DNA of 64,000 nt from Flavimobilis rhizosphaerae (GCF_014852685.1 NZ_JACZDF010000004.1:62001-126000); one strand, 5' to 3'. Counted from the stretch's first letter, positions 1 through 8,997 are shown. Notes: generated from the sequence alone by a model not told the origin. Translations and numbers: made by a program.

Positions 1-197
1 CGCTCGTGCGGTATGACGGCGACGCCGAGAAGGCGGCCGCCGTCTATGCCGGCGTTGATTCGCCGCTCGTCGCGGAGGACGTCGCCGACGCGATCGTGTG
101 GACGCTCACGCGGCCTCACCACGTCAACATCGACTCGATGATCATCCGGCCGCGCGCCCAGGCGTCGAACACTCTCGTCGCGCGCCGCGAGGCCTGA
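1..197 (+). CDS. Short-chain dehydrogenase/reductase, C-terminal end (partial)
   Basis: The first 197 bases hold the end of a reading frame that begins outside the window and stops at TGA 195-197. The visible tail contains AEDVADAIVW followed by a proline/valine/asparagine stretch and IRPRAQ. This is the typical C-terminus of NADP-dependent SDR oxidoreductases of the YdfG/serine-dehydrogenase type, where this segment forms the last helix and strand of the Rossmann fold. The catalytic Tyr-Lys pair is not visible because it lies upstream, so the substrate cannot be judged. A strong hairpin follows at 304-335, so the gene is probably not cotranscribed with ileS. Confidence 0.75.
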   Translation, partial: LVRYDGDAEKAAAVYAGVDSPLVAEDVADAIVWTLTRPHHVNIDSMIIRPRAQASNTLVARREA

Positions 198-303
198 GCC
201 CCCGGGGCCGCGTGCGCGGTCTCACCATCCGGGACAGGTGGGGGTGCGGGTTCACGCGGCCGACGTTCCCGGGCACGCTCGTCCCATGAGCCACGACCGC
301 CGG

Positions 304-335
304 ACGACGACGCAGCGAATGCGCTGCGTCGTCGT
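304..335 (+). terminator. Hairpin terminator after the SDR gene
   Basis: A perfect 14-bp inverted repeat (304-317 and 322-335, ACGACGACGCAGCG and its complement) surrounds a 4-base loop AATG. No T-tract follows, as is usual for hairpin terminators in high-GC actinobacteria. It separates the SDR gene from the ileS leader region. The rest of 198-433 holds nothing I can assign. Confidence 0.65.
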
Positions 336-433
336 GCCCGCGGCGGCCCCGGTGACCCTCGCCGGTGCGTGCTGTCGCTGTCGCTGACGACACGACCCCA
401 GCACACCGCACCCGCACGCTCCGAGGACCCGCC

Positions 434-652
434 ATGCTCACGACCTTCCTGCCCCTGCACTCCGACGCAGCACGCCCGTCGGCCGCCGTCGGCGGAGCAC
501 GCACCGCGCCCGCGCCTGGCCTGCGCGCCCGCCGCGGCACGCCGTCCGACGACCTCGTCCGCTCGCTCTTCGGCCCCTGGGTCGCGACCGTCGAGGAGCT
601 CGTCGCGAGGGACATCGCCGCGTTCACGACGCGCCGCCTCGCCCGGCCCTGA
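434..652 (+). CDS. Possible small protein of 72 residues, unknown function
   Basis: An open frame from ATG 434 to TGA 650-652 has a GAGGA-like ribosome site about 7 nt ahead of the ATG. The product is rich in Ala, Arg and Pro in its first half. It ends with a helix-forming segment, DDLVRSLFGPW then VEELVARDIAAF, which looks more protein-like than random. There is no signal peptide or membrane segment. It lies directly before the T-box promoter of ileS. I do not recognise the family. At this GC content open frames arise by chance, so it may not be real. Confidence 0.35.
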   Translation: MLTTFLPLHSDAARPSAAVGGARTAPAPGLRARRGTPSDDLVRSLFGPWVATVEELVARDIAAFTTRRLARP

Positions 653-694
653 CCTCCGCGCACGGCTCGCGTGCCGAGCCTCGGCCCGGGAGGG

Positions 695-700
695 TACGAT
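695..700 (+). promoter_or_regulatory. Candidate -10 element for the ileS T-box transcript
   Basis: TACGAT at 695-700 lies just ahead of the first stem of the T-box leader, so transcription would begin near 706-708. No good -35 hexamer is visible at 17-18 nt spacing. The same hexamer appears before rpsB. Confidence 0.45.
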
Positions 701-924
701 GGAGTGCACAGGCGTCGACCCGGCCATCACCGGTGAGCCTCCGGAAGAACGGGCCCCGTGAGGGGCCTCAGTAGAACCGGACGGGAGCGGCCCGTGACAG
801 CCGGTCGAGCGGACCTCGTCGCACCCTCAGGGGCGCGGCGCGGTCAAGCGGGGTGGTACCGCGGCGGAGACGTCGTCCCTGCAGCACTTGCAGCAGCACG
901 CGACCACCCGCAGGAGAGCTCGTC
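701..924 (+). promoter_or_regulatory. T-box riboswitch controlling ileS (Ile specifier)
   Basis: The leader carries the T-box core TGGTACCGCGG at 854-864, which pairs with the 3' end of uncharged tRNA. A short Stem I hairpin is formed by AGGC 710-713 with GCCT 737-740 and CCGG 720-723 with CCGG 730-733. It displays ATC at 726-728 in its loop, an isoleucine codon that fits the downstream gene. A second hairpin lies at 752-767. The leader contains no terminator with a U-run. Instead CCTGC 878-882 can pair with GCAGG 910-914, which overlaps the Shine-Dalgarno sequence. This suggests control of translation initiation, as described for actinobacterial ileS T-boxes with an ultrashort Stem I. Uncharged tRNA-Ile would free the ribosome site. 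Confidence 0.9.
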
Positions 925-3900
925 ATGGCCTACCCCCTCCACCGCGACTCCGCCGTCCCGGCAAGCCCGGACCTTCCCGCGCTCGAGCGCGAGGTTCTCG
1001 CGTACTGGGACGCCGACGGGACCTTCCAGGCGTCGATCGACCAGCGTCCCGCGGGTACGGACGGCGACAACGAGTTCGTCTTCTATGACGGCCCGCCCTT
1101 CGCCAACGGCCTGCCGCACTACGGCCACCTGCTCACGGGGTACGCGAAGGACGTCGTCCCGCGTTACATGACGATGCGCGGTCGCCGCGTCGAGCGTCGC
1201 TTCGGCTGGGACACGCACGGTCTGCCGGCCGAGCTTGAGGCAGAGCGCGTCCTCGGGATCTCCGACAAGTCGGAGATCGAGGAGATGGGCATCGCCGCGT
1301 TCAACGAGGCGTGCCGCACGTCCGTGCTCCGGTACACGAAGGAGTGGCAGGAGTATGTGACGCGCCAGGCGCGCTGGGTCGACTTCGACAACGACTACAA
1401 GACGCTCGACGTCACGTACATGGAGTCGGTGCTGTGGGCGTTCAAGGAGCTGCACACGAAGGGCCTCGCGTACGAGGGCTACCGCGTGCTCCCGTACTGC
1501 TGGCGCGACGAGACGCCGCTGTCGAACCACGAGCTGCGCATGGACGACGACGTCTACCAGTCGCGTCAGGACCCCGCGCTCACCGTCGGCGTGCGCCTCG
1601 AGTCGGGTGAGCTCGCGCTCATCTGGACGACGACGCCGTGGACCCTGCCGTCAAACCTTGCCCTCGCTGTGGGTCCGGACGTCGACTACGTCGTCGTCCG
1701 GGCGGGCGAGGGCTCGGTCGTCGCAGGCCAGGAGGTGCTGCTCGGTGCTGCGCGCCTCGGCGCCTACGCGGCCGAGCTCGACCTGGGCGACGACCCGCAG
1801 GCAGCCGTCCTGCGGACTCTCACCGGTGCCGAGCTGGCCGGTCGCCGCTACACGCCGCCGTTCCCGTACTTCGCGGACGACGCCGCCAACCCAGCCGCGC
1901 ACCAGGTGCTCGCGGCCGACTGGGTCTCGACCGAGGACGGCACGGGTCTCGTCCACCTCGCCCCCGCGTTCGGTGAGGACGACAAGGAGGCGTGCGACGT
2001 CGCGGGCATCGTTCCCGTCGTCCCCATCGACGCGCGCGGCTGCTTCACCGCCCTCGTGCCCGACTACGCGGGCGAGCAGGTCTTCGACGCGAACCCGCAG
2101 ATCATCCGCGACCTCAAGGACGGCACGGGCCCGCTCGCCGCGACCCCGGCCGACCGTCGGGCCGTCGTGCTGCGCCACGAGACGTACCAGCACTCCTACC
2201 CGCACTGCTGGCGCTGCCGGAACCCCCTCATCTACAAGGCGGTCTCCAGCTGGTTCGTGCGCGTCACGGAGTTCCGCGACCGCATGGTGGAGCTCAACGA
2301 GCAGATCACGTGGACGCCCGAGCACATCAAGCACGGGCAGTTCGGCAAGTGGCTCGCGGGCGCCCGCGACTGGTCGATCTCCCGCAACCGGTACTTCGGC
2401 ACGCCCATCCCCGTGTGGGTGTCGGACGACCCGGCGTTCCCACGCACGGACGTCTACGGCTCGCTCGCCGAGCTCGAGGCCGACTTCGGTCGCGTGCCGA
2501 CGAACGAGCAGGGCGAGCCGGACCTCCACCGGCCGTACATCGACGACCTCGTGCGCCCCAACCCCGACGACCCGTCGGGCAGGGCGATGATGCGTCGCAT
2601 CCCCGACGTCCTCGACGTGTGGTTCGACTCGGGTTCGATGCCGTTCGCGCAGGTGCACTACCCCTTCGAGAACACGGACTGGTTCGAGCATCACTTCCCG
2701 GGCGACTTCATCGTCGAGTACATCGGTCAGACGCGTGGGTGGTTCTATCTTCTCCACGTGCTGTCAACGGCTCTCTTCGACCGTCCGGCGTTCCGCACCG
2801 CGGTCTCGCACGGCATCGTGCTGGGCTCCGACGGCCGCAAGATGAGCAAGTCGCTGCGCAACTACCCGGACGTCTCCGAGGTCCTCGACCGTGACGGCTC
2901 GGACGCGATGCGCTGGTTCCTCATGTCGAGCCCCATCCTGCGCGGCGGCAACCTCATCGTCACCGAGGACGGCATCCGCGACTCGGTGCGCCAGGTGCTG
3001 CTGCCGGTGTGGAGCACGTACTACTTCTTCACGCTCTACGCGGGCGCGGCCCGCGGCGGCGCGGGGTACACGGCGAAGGCCGTGACGCCCGAGCGCGCGG
3101 CGACGCTCGGCGACATGGACCGCTACCTGCTCGCCCGCACGGGCGACCTCGCCCGCGCGGTGACGGCGCAGCTCGACGCGTACGACATCGCGGGCGCGTG
3201 CGAGTCGGTGCGCGACTACCTCGACGCGCTGACGAACTGGTACGTGCGGACGCAGCGGGACCGCTTCTGGGCGGAGGACGACGATGCGTTCGACACGCTG
3301 TGGACGGCCCTCGAGACCCTCACGCGCGTCATGGCGCCGCTCGCCCCGCTGCTGTCGGAGGAGGTGTGGCGCGGGCTCACAGGTGGTCGTTCCGTGCACC
3401 TCGTCGACTGGCCCGTGCTCACGGGCGAGGACGGTGCCCCGACGGCGGCGGGCAGGGTGCTCGCGGCGGACGACGCGCTCGTCGCAGCGGTCGACCGCGT
3501 GCGTGCGGTCGTGTCGTCGAGCCACGCGGTCCGCAAGGCGCACAAGCAGCGCGTGCGCCAGCCGCTCGCGCGCCTCACGGTCGTCGTCGAGGATCCGGCG
3601 GCGCTCGCGCCGTACGCGGACGTCATCGCCTCCGAGCTCAACGTCAAGGCGGTTGAGCTCGTGCAGCTCGACGCGGAGGCGGGGGAGCGGTACGGCGTCG
3701 TCCAGCGTCTTGCGGTCAACGCGCGGGCCGCGGGCCCGCGCCTGGGCCGCGGCGTGCAGGCTGCGATCAAGGCTGCGAAGGCGGGCGACTGGCGCGAGGA
3801 GGCCGACGGTACGGTCGTCGTCGTCACGCCCGACGGCGACGTGGCGCTCGAGCCGGCCGAGTACGAGCTGGCGACGGTCGTCGGCGACGGTGGCGCGGAG

Positions 3901-4197
3901 GCCGAGGTCGGCGCGGCCGTGCTCGCGGGCGGCGGCTTCGTCGTCCTCGACCTCGCGCTCAACGACGCGCTGCGTGCCGAGGGCTTCGCGCGGGACATCG
4001 TCCGTGAGGTCCAGGACGCACGCAAGGCGGCCGGCCTCGACGTCGGCGACCGCATCGCCCTCAGCCTCACGGTCGCCGCCGACAAGGTCGAGGCGCTCGA
4101 GGCGAACCGCGAGCTCGTCGCGTCGGAGACGCTCGCGGTCGAGCTCACCGTCGTCGCGGGCGAGCCGTCCGTGCACGTCGAGAAGAGGGACGCGTGA
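925..4197 (+). CDS. ileS: Isoleucyl-tRNA synthetase
   Basis: This class I aminoacyl-tRNA synthetase charges tRNA-Ile in the cytoplasm. The HIGH-type motif HYGH is at residues 65-68 and KMSKS at 639-643. The editing (CP1) domain lies between them, and a tryptophan-rich anticodon-binding region follows. At 1,090 residues it matches the long, eukaryote-like IleRS type known from mycobacteria and streptomycetes, which is often poorly inhibited by mupirocin; that property is inference. The start is ATG 925 with AGGAGA at 912-917, inside the segment the T-box can sequester. The frame extends upstream, but only through the leader RNA. The stop overlaps the folC start by one base (TGATG). Confidence 0.98.
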   Translation: MAYPLHRDSAVPASPDLPALEREVLAYWDADGTFQASIDQRPAGTDGDNEFVFYDGPPFANGLPHYGHLLTGYAKDVVPRYMTMRGRRVERRFGWDTHGLPAELEAERVLGISDKSEIEEMGIAAFNEACRTSVLRYTKEWQEYVTRQARWVDFDNDYKTLDVTYMESVLWAFKELHTKGLAYEGYRVLPYCWRDETPLSNHELRMDDDVYQSRQDPALTVGVRLESGELALIWTTTPWTLPSNLALAVGPDVDYVVVRAGEGSVVAGQEVLLGAARLGAYAAELDLGDDPQAAVLRTLTGAELAGRRYTPPFPYFADDAANPAAHQVLAADWVSTEDGTGLVHLAPAFGEDDKEACDVAGIVPVVPIDARGCFTALVPDYAGEQVFDANPQIIRDLKDGTGPLAATPADRRAVVLRHETYQHSYPHCWRCRNPLIYKAVSSWFVRVTEFRDRMVELNEQITWTPEHIKHGQFGKWLAGARDWSISRNRYFGTPIPVWVSDDPAFPRTDVYGSLAELEADFGRVPTNEQGEPDLHRPYIDDLVRPNPDDPSGRAMMRRIPDVLDVWFDSGSMPFAQVHYPFENTDWFEHHFPGDFIVEYIGQTRGWFYLLHVLSTALFDRPAFRTAVSHGIVLGSDGRKMSKSLRNYPDVSEVLDRDGSDAMRWFLMSSPILRGGNLIVTEDGIRDSVRQVLLPVWSTYYFFTLYAGAARGGAGYTAKAVTPERAATLGDMDRYLLARTGDLARAVTAQLDAYDIAGACESVRDYLDALTNWYVRTQRDRFWAEDDDAFDTLWTALETLTRVMAPLAPLLSEEVWRGLTGGRSVHLVDWPVLTGEDGAPTAAGRVLAADDALVAAVDRVRAVVSSSHAVRKAHKQRVRQPLARLTVVVEDPAALAPYADVIASELNVKAVELVQLDAEAGERYGVVQRLAVNARAAGPRLGRGVQAAIKAAKAGDWREEADGTVVVVTPDGDVALEPAEYELATVVGDGGAEAEVGAAVLAGGGFVVLDLALNDALRAEGFARDIVREVQDARKAAGLDVGDRIALSLTVAADKVEALEANRELVASETLAVELTVVAGEPSVHVEKRDA

Positions 4198-5570
4198 TGG
4201 CCAAGGACACGCAGGTCGACGACGGACGCAGCCCCGAGCTCGCGGGCGTCTACGCGGAGATCATCGGCCGGAACCCTGAGCACGACTTCGAGCCGACGCT
4301 CGGGCGGGTCGAGCGGGTGTGCGAGCTGCTGGGCGACCCGCAGCGAGCGTTCCGCACGATCCACCTCACGGGCACGAACGGCAAGACGTCGACCGCACGC
4401 ATGATCGAGTCGCTCGTCCGTGAGCAGGGCCTGCGTACGGGCCGTTTCACGAGCCCGCACCTCACGAGCATCACCGAGCGCATCGCGATCGACGGTGAGC
4501 CCGTGACGGAGCAGCGGTTCGTCGAGATCTTCCGGGACGTCGAACCGTACGTGCGGATGGTCGACGACGAGTCGGTGGCCGCAGGCGGACCGCGTCTGAG
4601 CTTCTTCGAGGTGCTCACCGTCATGGCGTTCGCGGCGTTCGCAGACGCCCCGGTCGACGTCGCGATCATCGAGGTCGGCCTCGGCGGCAGCTGGGACTCG
4701 ACGAACGTCGTCGACGCCGAGGTCGCGGTTCTCACGCCCGTCGCGATCGACCACGAGCGGTGGCTCGGCCACTCGGTCGCGGAGATCGCGCGGACGAAGG
4801 CCGGGATCATCAAGGACGGCGCGACCGTCGTCGTCGCAGAGCAGCCCGAGGACGCCGAGCGTGAGATCGTCGACGCGGCCGCCGCACGTGGTGCACGCCT
4901 CGTCCGCGAGGGTCTCGAGCTCGAGGTCGTCCAGCAGCGCATGGCCGTCGGCGGCCAGCTCCTCGACCTCCGTACTCCCGGGGGTCTCTACACGGAGATC
5001 TACCTGCCGCTGCACGGCGCCCACCAGGCGCACAACGCGCTCCTCGCGCTCGCGGCGGTCGAGGCGCTCGTCACGGGCGGCGCCGCGCTGCCCGCCGGCA
5101 TCGTCGAGGCCGGGTTCGCCGCCGCAACATCGCCCGGACGTCTCGAAGTCCTGCGGTCGAGCCCGACGATCATCGTCGACGCCGCGCACAACCCCGCAGG
5201 CGCCGAGGCGCTCGTCCGGGCGCTCGAGGAGACCTTCGGCCTCACCCGCGTCGTCGCGGTCGTCGCGATCCTCGCGGACAAGGACGCCGAGGGCATCCTC
5301 TCGGTTCTTGAGCCGCACGTCGACGAGCTCGTCGTCACCGAGGTGCACTCCGTGCGCGCGACGCCCGCCGAGGAGCTCGGCACGCTCGCCGAGGACATCT
5401 TCGGGGAGGACCGCGTGCACGTCCTCCCAGACCTCGCCTCAGCCCTCGACACGGCTGCGACCTTGGCGGAGAGTGAGGACACGGTGGGTGTCGGTGCAGG
5501 AGCCGGCGTCGTCGTCGCGGGCTCGGTCATCCTCGCGGCGGAGGCGCGCATCCTGCTCGGGCGCCCGTAG
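4197..5570 (+). CDS. folC: Folylpolyglutamate synthase / dihydrofolate synthase
   Basis: FolC adds glutamate to dihydropteroate and extends the polyglutamate tail of folates using ATP. The Mur-ligase P-loop GTNGKT is at residues 59-64. The central domain has IEVGLGG followed by an aspartate/serine/threonine segment, and the C-terminal domain has DAAHNPAG, which binds the amino acid. The length of 457 residues is normal. ATG 4197 overlaps the ileS stop codon, so translation is probably coupled to ileS. In most relatives a DUF4233 gene comes next; here the dhaKLM operon comes first. Confidence 0.96.
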   Translation: MAKDTQVDDGRSPELAGVYAEIIGRNPEHDFEPTLGRVERVCELLGDPQRAFRTIHLTGTNGKTSTARMIESLVREQGLRTGRFTSPHLTSITERIAIDGEPVTEQRFVEIFRDVEPYVRMVDDESVAAGGPRLSFFEVLTVMAFAAFADAPVDVAIIEVGLGGSWDSTNVVDAEVAVLTPVAIDHERWLGHSVAEIARTKAGIIKDGATVVVAEQPEDAEREIVDAAAARGARLVREGLELEVVQQRMAVGGQLLDLRTPGGLYTEIYLPLHGAHQAHNALLALAAVEALVTGGAALPAGIVEAGFAAATSPGRLEVLRSSPTIIVDAAHNPAGAEALVRALEETFGLTRVVAVVAILADKDAEGILSVLEPHVDELVVTEVHSVRATPAEELGTLAEDIFGEDRVHVLPDLASALDTAATLAESEDTVGVGAGAGVVVAGSVILAAEARILLGRP

Positions 5571-5582
5571 GCGACGGTGCCC

Positions 5583-5616
5583 GGCACACCCGTGCACCTC
5601 ACACGGAGGGTGTGCC
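5583..5616 (+). promoter_or_regulatory. Inverted repeat covering the dhaK ribosome-binding site
   Basis: GGCACACCC (5583-5591) and GGGTGTGCC (5608-5616) form a perfect 9-bp stem with a 16-base loop. The right arm takes in the end of the GGAGGG ribosome site (5605-5610) and abuts the dhaK ATG at 5617. It could be an RNA switch for translation or a DNA operator for a dha regulator. Neither is shown by sequence alone. Confidence 0.45.
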
Positions 5617-6612
5617 ATGAAGAAGCTGCTCAACGATCCGGCCCAGGCTGTCGACGAGTCCGTGGAGGGGTTCGGCCTCGCGCACGCTGATCTCGTCGAG
5701 GTGCGGACCGACCCGCTGTTCGTCGTGCGGCGGCAGCGGCCGCCGCACGGGACGGTCGCGGTCGTCTCGGGTGGCGGTGCGGGCCACGAGCCGCTCCACG
5801 CGGGCTTCGTCGGCGAGGGCATGCTCGACGCCGCCGTGCCGGGAGCGGTGTTCACGTCGCCGACGCCCGACCAGGTGGGGGCGGCGTTCGTCGCGGCCGA
5901 CGCAGGCGGCGGGGTGCTCGCGATCGTCAAGAACTACACGGGTGACGTGCTGAACTTCGAGACGGCCGCGGAGCTGGCGGACGCCGAGGGCGTCACGGTG
6001 CGCACGGTCCTCGTCCACGACGACGTCGCGGTCGAGGACTCGCTCTACACGGCCGGGCGGCGCGGGGTGGGCGGCACGGTCATGGTCGAGAAGATCGCGG
6101 GCGCCGCTGCCGCGCGCGGGGACGACCTCGACGCGGTCGCGGCGCTCGCCGAGCGGGCGTCGGCCGCGGTGCGGTCGATGGGCGTCGCGCTGCACGCTCC
6201 GACGGTCCCGCACGTGGGCCGGCCGAGCTTCGACCTCGCCGACGACGAGATCGAGATCGGCATCGGCATCCATGGCGAGCCGGGGCGTCACCGGATCCCC
6301 ATGGCGTCCGCGGACGAGATCACGAAGATGCTCGTCGAGCCGGTCGCCGACGACCTCGGTCTCGCGAACGGCGAGAAGGTCCTCCTGTTCGTCAACGGCA
6401 TGGGCGGCACGCCGCCGTCGGAGCTCTACGTCGTGTACCGCGCGGCGCGACGCCTGCTCGAGGAACGGGGCGTCACCGTCGAGCGGTCCCTCGTCGGCTC
6501 GTACGTGACGTCGCTCGAGATGCAGGGCTGCTCGGTCACCGTCATGCGGCTCGACGACGAGCTCACGGGCCTGTGGGACGCGCCCGTGCACACGCCGGCG
6601 CTGCGCTGGTGA
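5617..6612 (+). CDS. dhaK: Dihydroxyacetone kinase subunit DhaK (PEP-dependent type)
   Basis: DhaK binds dihydroxyacetone covalently as a hemiaminal, for phosphorylation by DhaL in the cytoplasm. The N-terminus has the conserved [10 protein letters not shown] loop near residues 49-58. The substrate-binding histidine is His219 in GIGIHGEPG, equivalent to E. coli His218. The length of 331 residues matches the single-domain, phosphotransferase-linked subunit and not the fused ATP-dependent kinase. The start is ATG 5617 with GGAGGG ahead of it. The stop overlaps the dhaL start (GTGA). The operon dhaKLM lies between folC and DUF4233, an unusual place for it. Confidence 0.96.
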   Translation: MKKLLNDPAQAVDESVEGFGLAHADLVEVRTDPLFVVRRQRPPHGTVAVVSGGGAGHEPLHAGFVGEGMLDAAVPGAVFTSPTPDQVGAAFVAADAGGGVLAIVKNYTGDVLNFETAAELADAEGVTVRTVLVHDDVAVEDSLYTAGRRGVGGTVMVEKIAGAAAARGDDLDAVAALAERASAAVRSMGVALHAPTVPHVGRPSFDLADDEIEIGIGIHGEPGRHRIPMASADEITKMLVEPVADDLGLANGEKVLLFVNGMGGTPPSELYVVYRAARRLLEERGVTVERSLVGSYVTSLEMQGCSVTVMRLDDELTGLWDAPVHTPALRW

Positions 6613-7253
6613 GCGCCGTGACGGGGGTGCTCGACGTCGCGTGGGCGCGCACGTGGGTGCAGGCCGCGGCCGTGGCGGTCGCCGACGCGAAGGACGAGCT
6701 CACAGAGCTCGACCGGCAGATCGGGGACGCCGACCACGGGTTCAACATGGATCGTGGGTTCCAGGCGGCGGCCGCGAAGGTGGTGGATGCGCCGGCAGAG
6801 ACGGTGGGCGACGTCCTCAAGCTTGTCGCCATGACGCTCATGTCGACGGTCGGTGGGGCGGCGGGGCCGCTCTACGGCACGGCGTTCCTCCGGGCCGCGA
6901 AGGTGACGACCGCACCGGAGCTTGGCCCGGACGACGTCGTCGCGCTGCTCGAGGCCGCGCTCGAGGGCGTCGTCGCGCGCGGCAAGGCTGCCGTCGGCGA
7001 GAAGACGATGGTCGACGCGTGGACGCCCGCTGCCGCCGCGGCGGCGTCGGCGCGCGACGCGGGGGCCGACGCGGTCGGCGTGCTCGAGGCGGCCCTCCGG
7101 GCGGCCGAAGAGGGCGCGGCGTCGACCGTCCCGCTCCTCGCGACGAAGGGGCGCGCAAGCTACCTCGGTGAGCGCAGCCAGGGCCATCTCGACCCGGGCG
7201 CGCGCTCGACGGTCGTGCTGCTCGCCGCCGCGCTCGAGGCGGCTCGGGCGTGA
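6609..7253 (+). CDS. dhaL: Dihydroxyacetone kinase subunit DhaL (ADP-binding)
   Basis: DhaL holds a tightly bound ADP as cofactor. It takes phosphate from DhaM and passes it to the dihydroxyacetone bound on DhaK. The metal/nucleotide motif GDADHG is at residues 39-44 with Asp40 and Asp42 as Mg ligands, followed by N and M-D-R-G as in the family. The TLMSTVGGAAGPLYG segment near residue 80 is also conserved. The length of 214 residues is normal. GTG 6609 overlaps the dhaK stop by 4 bases, and the dhaL stop overlaps dhaM in the same way. Confidence 0.96.
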   Translation: MSAVTGVLDVAWARTWVQAAAVAVADAKDELTELDRQIGDADHGFNMDRGFQAAAAKVVDAPAETVGDVLKLVAMTLMSTVGGAAGPLYGTAFLRAAKVTTAPELGPDDVVALLEAALEGVVARGKAAVGEKTMVDAWTPAAAAAASARDAGADAVGVLEAALRAAEEGAASTVPLLATKGRASYLGERSQGHLDPGARSTVVLLAAALEAARA

Positions 7254-7966
7254 CGGCCGCCAGGACGCGGCTCGTCCTCGTCTCGCACTCGGACGCGCTT
7301 GCGCGCGGCGTGGCCGACCTTGCGGGGCAGATGGCGCCCGACGTTGACATCGTCCCGGTCGGAGGCCTGGCCGACGGTGCGCTCGGCACGGACTTCGAGC
7401 GGATCGAGGCGGCGGTCGTCGGGGCGCCGGGCGAGGTCTGCGTGCTCGCCGACCTCGGCTCTGCGGTGCTGACGACGCAGGCGGTCCTCGAGATGGTCGA
7501 CGACGACATCGCCGCCCGGACGCACCTCGCACCGGGGCCGTTCGTCGAGGGTGCGGTCGCCGCCGCGGTCGCGGCGCAGGGCGGGGCGGGAGCAGAGGCG
7601 CTCGTCGGCGTCGTGCGTGAGGCGGCAGCTGCTGTCGCGACGGCCGCGGGCGCCGCCGCCGTGGAGGCGTCCCCGGCAGCCGCCGTGCCGAGCGGTGCCG
7701 CGCCGGGCGACGTCGTCGCGCGGACCGTCGTCGTCGTCAACCCGCAGGGCCTCCACGCACGACCCGCGGCGGAGGTCGCGCAGCTGGCGTCGGGCCTGCC
7801 CGCGGCCGTGACGATCGCAGGTGTCGACGCGACGAGCGTGCTCGCCCTCATGACGCTCGGCTCGACCGCGGGCACCGAGCTCGAGGTCGTGGCACGTGGC
7901 CCGGGCGCAGCCGAGTCTGTCGAGGCGGTCGTCGGGCTTGTCGCGTCAGGCTTCGGGGAGGTCTGA
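7250..7966 (+). CDS. dhaM: DhaM phosphotransfer protein, EIIA-Man-like domain fused to HPr
   Basis: DhaM carries phosphate from the PEP:sugar phosphotransferase chain to DhaL. The N-terminal domain (about residues 1-125) is EIIA-mannose-like with the phosphorylated histidine His13 in VSHS. An Ala-rich linker of about 25 residues leads to a complete HPr domain (about 155-238) with active-site His169 in GLHARPA. The E. coli protein also has a truncated EI domain, which is missing here, so phosphate should enter from a separate enzyme I encoded elsewhere. GTG 7250 overlaps the dhaL stop. Confidence 0.94.
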   Translation: MTAARTRLVLVSHSDALARGVADLAGQMAPDVDIVPVGGLADGALGTDFERIEAAVVGAPGEVCVLADLGSAVLTTQAVLEMVDDDIAARTHLAPGPFVEGAVAAAVAAQGGAGAEALVGVVREAAAAVATAAGAAAVEASPAAAVPSGAAPGDVVARTVVVVNPQGLHARPAAEVAQLASGLPAAVTIAGVDATSVLALMTLGSTAGTELEVVARGPGAAESVEAVVGLVASGFGEV

Positions 7967-8015
7967 GTCACAGCCCGGGGCCGACGCAGACGGGATCGCG
8001 CCCAGCGGGCGCCGG

Positions 8016-8021
8016 TATCCT
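8016..8021 (+). promoter_or_regulatory. -10 element 6 nt before the DUF4233 start codon
   Basis: TATCCT at 8016-8021 is followed by exactly 6 bases and then GTG 8028, the spacing expected for a leaderless transcript. A small hairpin (7998-8012) just upstream may end the dha transcript. Confidence 0.45.
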
Positions 8022-8027
8022 CGGGGC

Positions 8028-8474
8028 GTGCACGCGTCCTCCGGTCTTCCTGTCCCCGGCCAGCCCATCGAGGCCAAGCCGTCCGCCCGCACGCAGTTCA
8101 CGTCGACGATCCTCGTGCTCGAGGCGTTCGTCGTGCTCTTCGCGTGCTTCGTCGCGATGGGCCTCCAGGGCGTCGAAGGCGCGGGTGCCGACGCGGTTCC
8201 CGTGATGTCGGACGCGACGATCTGGACGTCGGGCGGCGTCCTCATGGCCGTGCTCGTCATCCTCTCGCGGACGGTGGGTCGTCCTGAGGGGATCGTCGCG
8301 GGGTCGGTCGCGCAGGGCGTCGTCCTCGCGACGGGGCTCGTCGTGCCGATGATGTTCGTCGTCGGCGCGGTCTTCGTCGTCCTCTGGGTCGTGTCGCTGC
8401 GGCTCGGCGGACGTATCGACCGCGAGCGCGCGGCGTTCGACGCAGCCCACCCGGACACGGCCCCCAACCTGTGA
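8028..8474 (+). CDS. DUF4233 family integral membrane protein
   Basis: This 148-residue protein has a charged, Pro-rich N-terminus. Membrane segments follow at about residues 27-45, 60-78 and 90-125, then a short charged C-terminal tail (DRERAAFDAAHP). It fits the actinobacterial DUF4233 family, whose gene usually stands between folC and ndk. The function is unknown. GTG 8028 is chosen because a -10 hexamer lies 6 nt upstream and because earlier in-frame starts run into dhaM. Confidence 0.85.
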   Translation: MHASSGLPVPGQPIEAKPSARTQFTSTILVLEAFVVLFACFVAMGLQGVEGAGADAVPVMSDATIWTSGGVLMAVLVILSRTVGRPEGIVAGSVAQGVVLATGLVVPMMFVVGAVFVVLWVVSLRLGGRIDRERAAFDAAHPDTAPNL

Positions 8475-8511
8475 CCCCGCGCTGCCTCGCGGGAGCGTCG
8501 GAGCGGGTCGG

Positions 8512-8517
8512 TAGAGT
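8512..8517 (+). promoter_or_regulatory. -10 element 6 nt before ndk
   Basis: TAGAGT at 8512-8517, then 6 bases, then ATG 8524. There is no Shine-Dalgarno sequence in between, which suggests a leaderless mRNA. Confidence 0.5.
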
Positions 8518-8523
8518 TCTGCC

Positions 8524-8949
8524 ATGAGCTCTGTTCAGCGCACCCTTGTCCTCGTCAAGCCCGACGGCGTCGCCCGCGGCCTCACCGGAGAGGTCCTGCG
8601 CCGCATCGAGGCGAAGGGCTACCGTCTCGTCGCGCTCGAGCTGCGCACCGCCCCGGCCGCTCTTCTTGAGGAGCACTACGCGGAGCACGCGGGCAAGCCG
8701 TTCTACGCCCCGCTCGTCGAGTTCATGGGCTCGGGCCCGCTCGTCGCCGCCGTCGTCGAGGGCGACCGCGTCATCGAGGGCTTCCGCTCGCTCGCGGGCA
8801 CGACCGACCCGACGACCGCCGTGCCCGGCACGATCCGTGGCGACCTCGGCCGCGACTGGGGCCTGCCCGTCGCCCAGAACATCGTCCACGGCTCCGACTC
8901 GCCCGAGTCCGCCGCGCGCGAGATCGGGCTGTGGTTCCCCGGAGTGTGA
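8524..8949 (+). CDS. ndk: Nucleoside diphosphate kinase
   Basis: Ndk moves the gamma-phosphate of ATP to other (d)NDPs through a phosphohistidine. The catalytic residue is His122 in NIVHGSDS, and the N-terminal VKPDG and the RGDLG loop are present. The length of 141 residues is typical. The start has no ribosome site but has a -10 hexamer 6 nt upstream. A long hairpin ends the unit at 8966-8997, closing the ileS-folC-dha-DUF4233-ndk region. Confidence 0.98.
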   Translation: MSSVQRTLVLVKPDGVARGLTGEVLRRIEAKGYRLVALELRTAPAALLEEHYAEHAGKPFYAPLVEFMGSGPLVAAVVEGDRVIEGFRSLAGTTDPTTAVPGTIRGDLGRDWGLPVAQNIVHGSDSPESAAREIGLWFPGV

Positions 8950-8965
8950 CCCCGGGTGGTCGACG

Positions 8966-8997
8966 CGGCCCTCACCGACCACGGTCGGTGAGGGCCG
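8966..8997 (+). terminator. Hairpin terminator after ndk
   Basis: CGGCCCTCACCGACC (8966-8980) and its perfect complement (8983-8997) form a 15-bp stem with a minimal loop. No T-run follows. Confidence 0.75.

Noticed and set aside
3216-5420. Minus-strand open frame spanning ileS and folC
   Set aside because: It crosses two well-supported genes and has low-complexity composition with no recognisable domain.
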